From assembly GCF_043555875.1 (NCBI RefSeq), contig NZ_JBIGHW010000003.1:434001-498000 (forward strand): a DNA stretch of 64,000 nt, written 5' to 3'. The DNA is from Pelomonas margarita. Its GTDB lineage: Bacteria > Pseudomonadota > Gammaproteobacteria > Burkholderiales > Burkholderiaceae_C. The translations under genes and the position numbers were made by a program. Below are positions 63,888 through 64,000 of the stretch, piece by piece (position 1 is the first letter of the stretch; each line of letters starts with the position of its first letter). The notes under the pieces are model-generated. The model worked only from the letters and a program-made list of their open reading frames with translations. It ran no database searches and had not been told where the DNA came from.

Positions 63888-64000
63888 ATGTCTGCTTCTT
63901 CCGCCATTGCCGTCCGCGACCCCTGGGCCCTGGTGCCCTCGCTGGGCAATCTCGACGCCTACATCTCTGCCGTCAACCGCCTGCCGCTGCTGACGGCTGA
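63888..64000 (+). CDS. rpoH: RpoH, heat-shock sigma factor (N-terminal part, cut by window edge)
   Basis: The visible 37 codons read MSASSAIAVRDPWALVPSLG and continue NLDAYISAVNRLPLLTA, the typical N-terminus of sigma-32 up to its region 1.2/2.1 boundary. The rest is beyond the edge. The ATG has AGGA about 10 bases before it. With the CIRCE in front, HrcA would repress the heat-shock sigma gene, linking the two heat-shock systems. Confidence 0.93.
   Translation, partial: MSASSAIAVRDPWALVPSLGNLDAYISAVNRLPLLTA

Overview
The window is a GC-rich (roughly two-thirds G+C by eye) chromosomal segment of a motile betaproteobacterium, most likely a Burkholderiales member of the Leptothrix/Rubrivivax/Roseateles type. 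The basis is the gene order, the FlhDC master regulator together with CheZ, sigma-28 (FliA) boxes with TAAA or TCAAG -35 elements, and a CIRCE element in front of rpoH. The lineage is inference; no rRNA is present.

1-5.4 kb (leftward): flhA (cut by the window edge), flhB, cheZ, cheY, motB, motA. 5.4-10.2 kb: a five-gene glycosyl/methyltransferase island in two divergent, translationally coupled units (GT2 + membrane-anchored methyltransferase; GT32 + methyltransferase + SPINDLY/OGT-type GT41). 10.2-12 kb (leftward): flhC, flhD and a TPR-like gene. 12.4-18.1 kb: three tandem flagellins, fliD, fliS, fliT, with FliA-type promoters and hairpin terminators. 18.2-19.4 kb: a YcgR-like PilZ gene coupled to a GspH/FimT-type pseudopilin. 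19.5-31.5 kb: fliE (leftward), then fliFGHIJKLMNOPQR, which gives basal body, switch and export gate.

31.5-38.6 kb (leftward): a methyltransferase, a MacAB/Lol-like ABC exporter (two permeases, ATPase, adaptor) and a REC-HisKA_3 kinase/LuxR-type regulator pair. 38.8-44.6 kb: the chemotaxis core (a CheZ-like protein, a second CheY, CheA, CheW, a Cache-type receptor). 44.7-53.6 kb: housekeeping and accessory genes: alaS, a gabD-like aldehyde dehydrogenase, a TonB-dependent receptor and a lipoprotein 5'-nucleotidase. 53.7-63.7 kb: signalling genes (hybrid kinase coupled to a REC-GGDEF diguanylate cyclase; tRNA-Gly; FtsX-type permease coupled to a MASE1-CHASE-PAS hybrid kinase; a second CheW). 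The right edge carries CIRCE and the start of rpoH.

FlhDC and FliA would drive assembly. The window holds both a c-di-GMP source (the REC-GGDEF protein) and a sink (the YcgR-like brake), so a local route from phosphorelay to motor is possible. The glycosyltransferase island is well placed to modify the three flagellins. Two CheY genes, each beside a protein with a CheZ-type DxxxQ signature, suggest two phosphatase/response-regulator pairs. A ~90-140 bp dispersed palindromic repeat lies in four flagellar intergenic gaps, and a near-perfect 24-bp inverted repeat separates fliG from fliH. The flg operons, fliA, flgM, flhF/flhG and cheR/cheB/cheD are not in the window.
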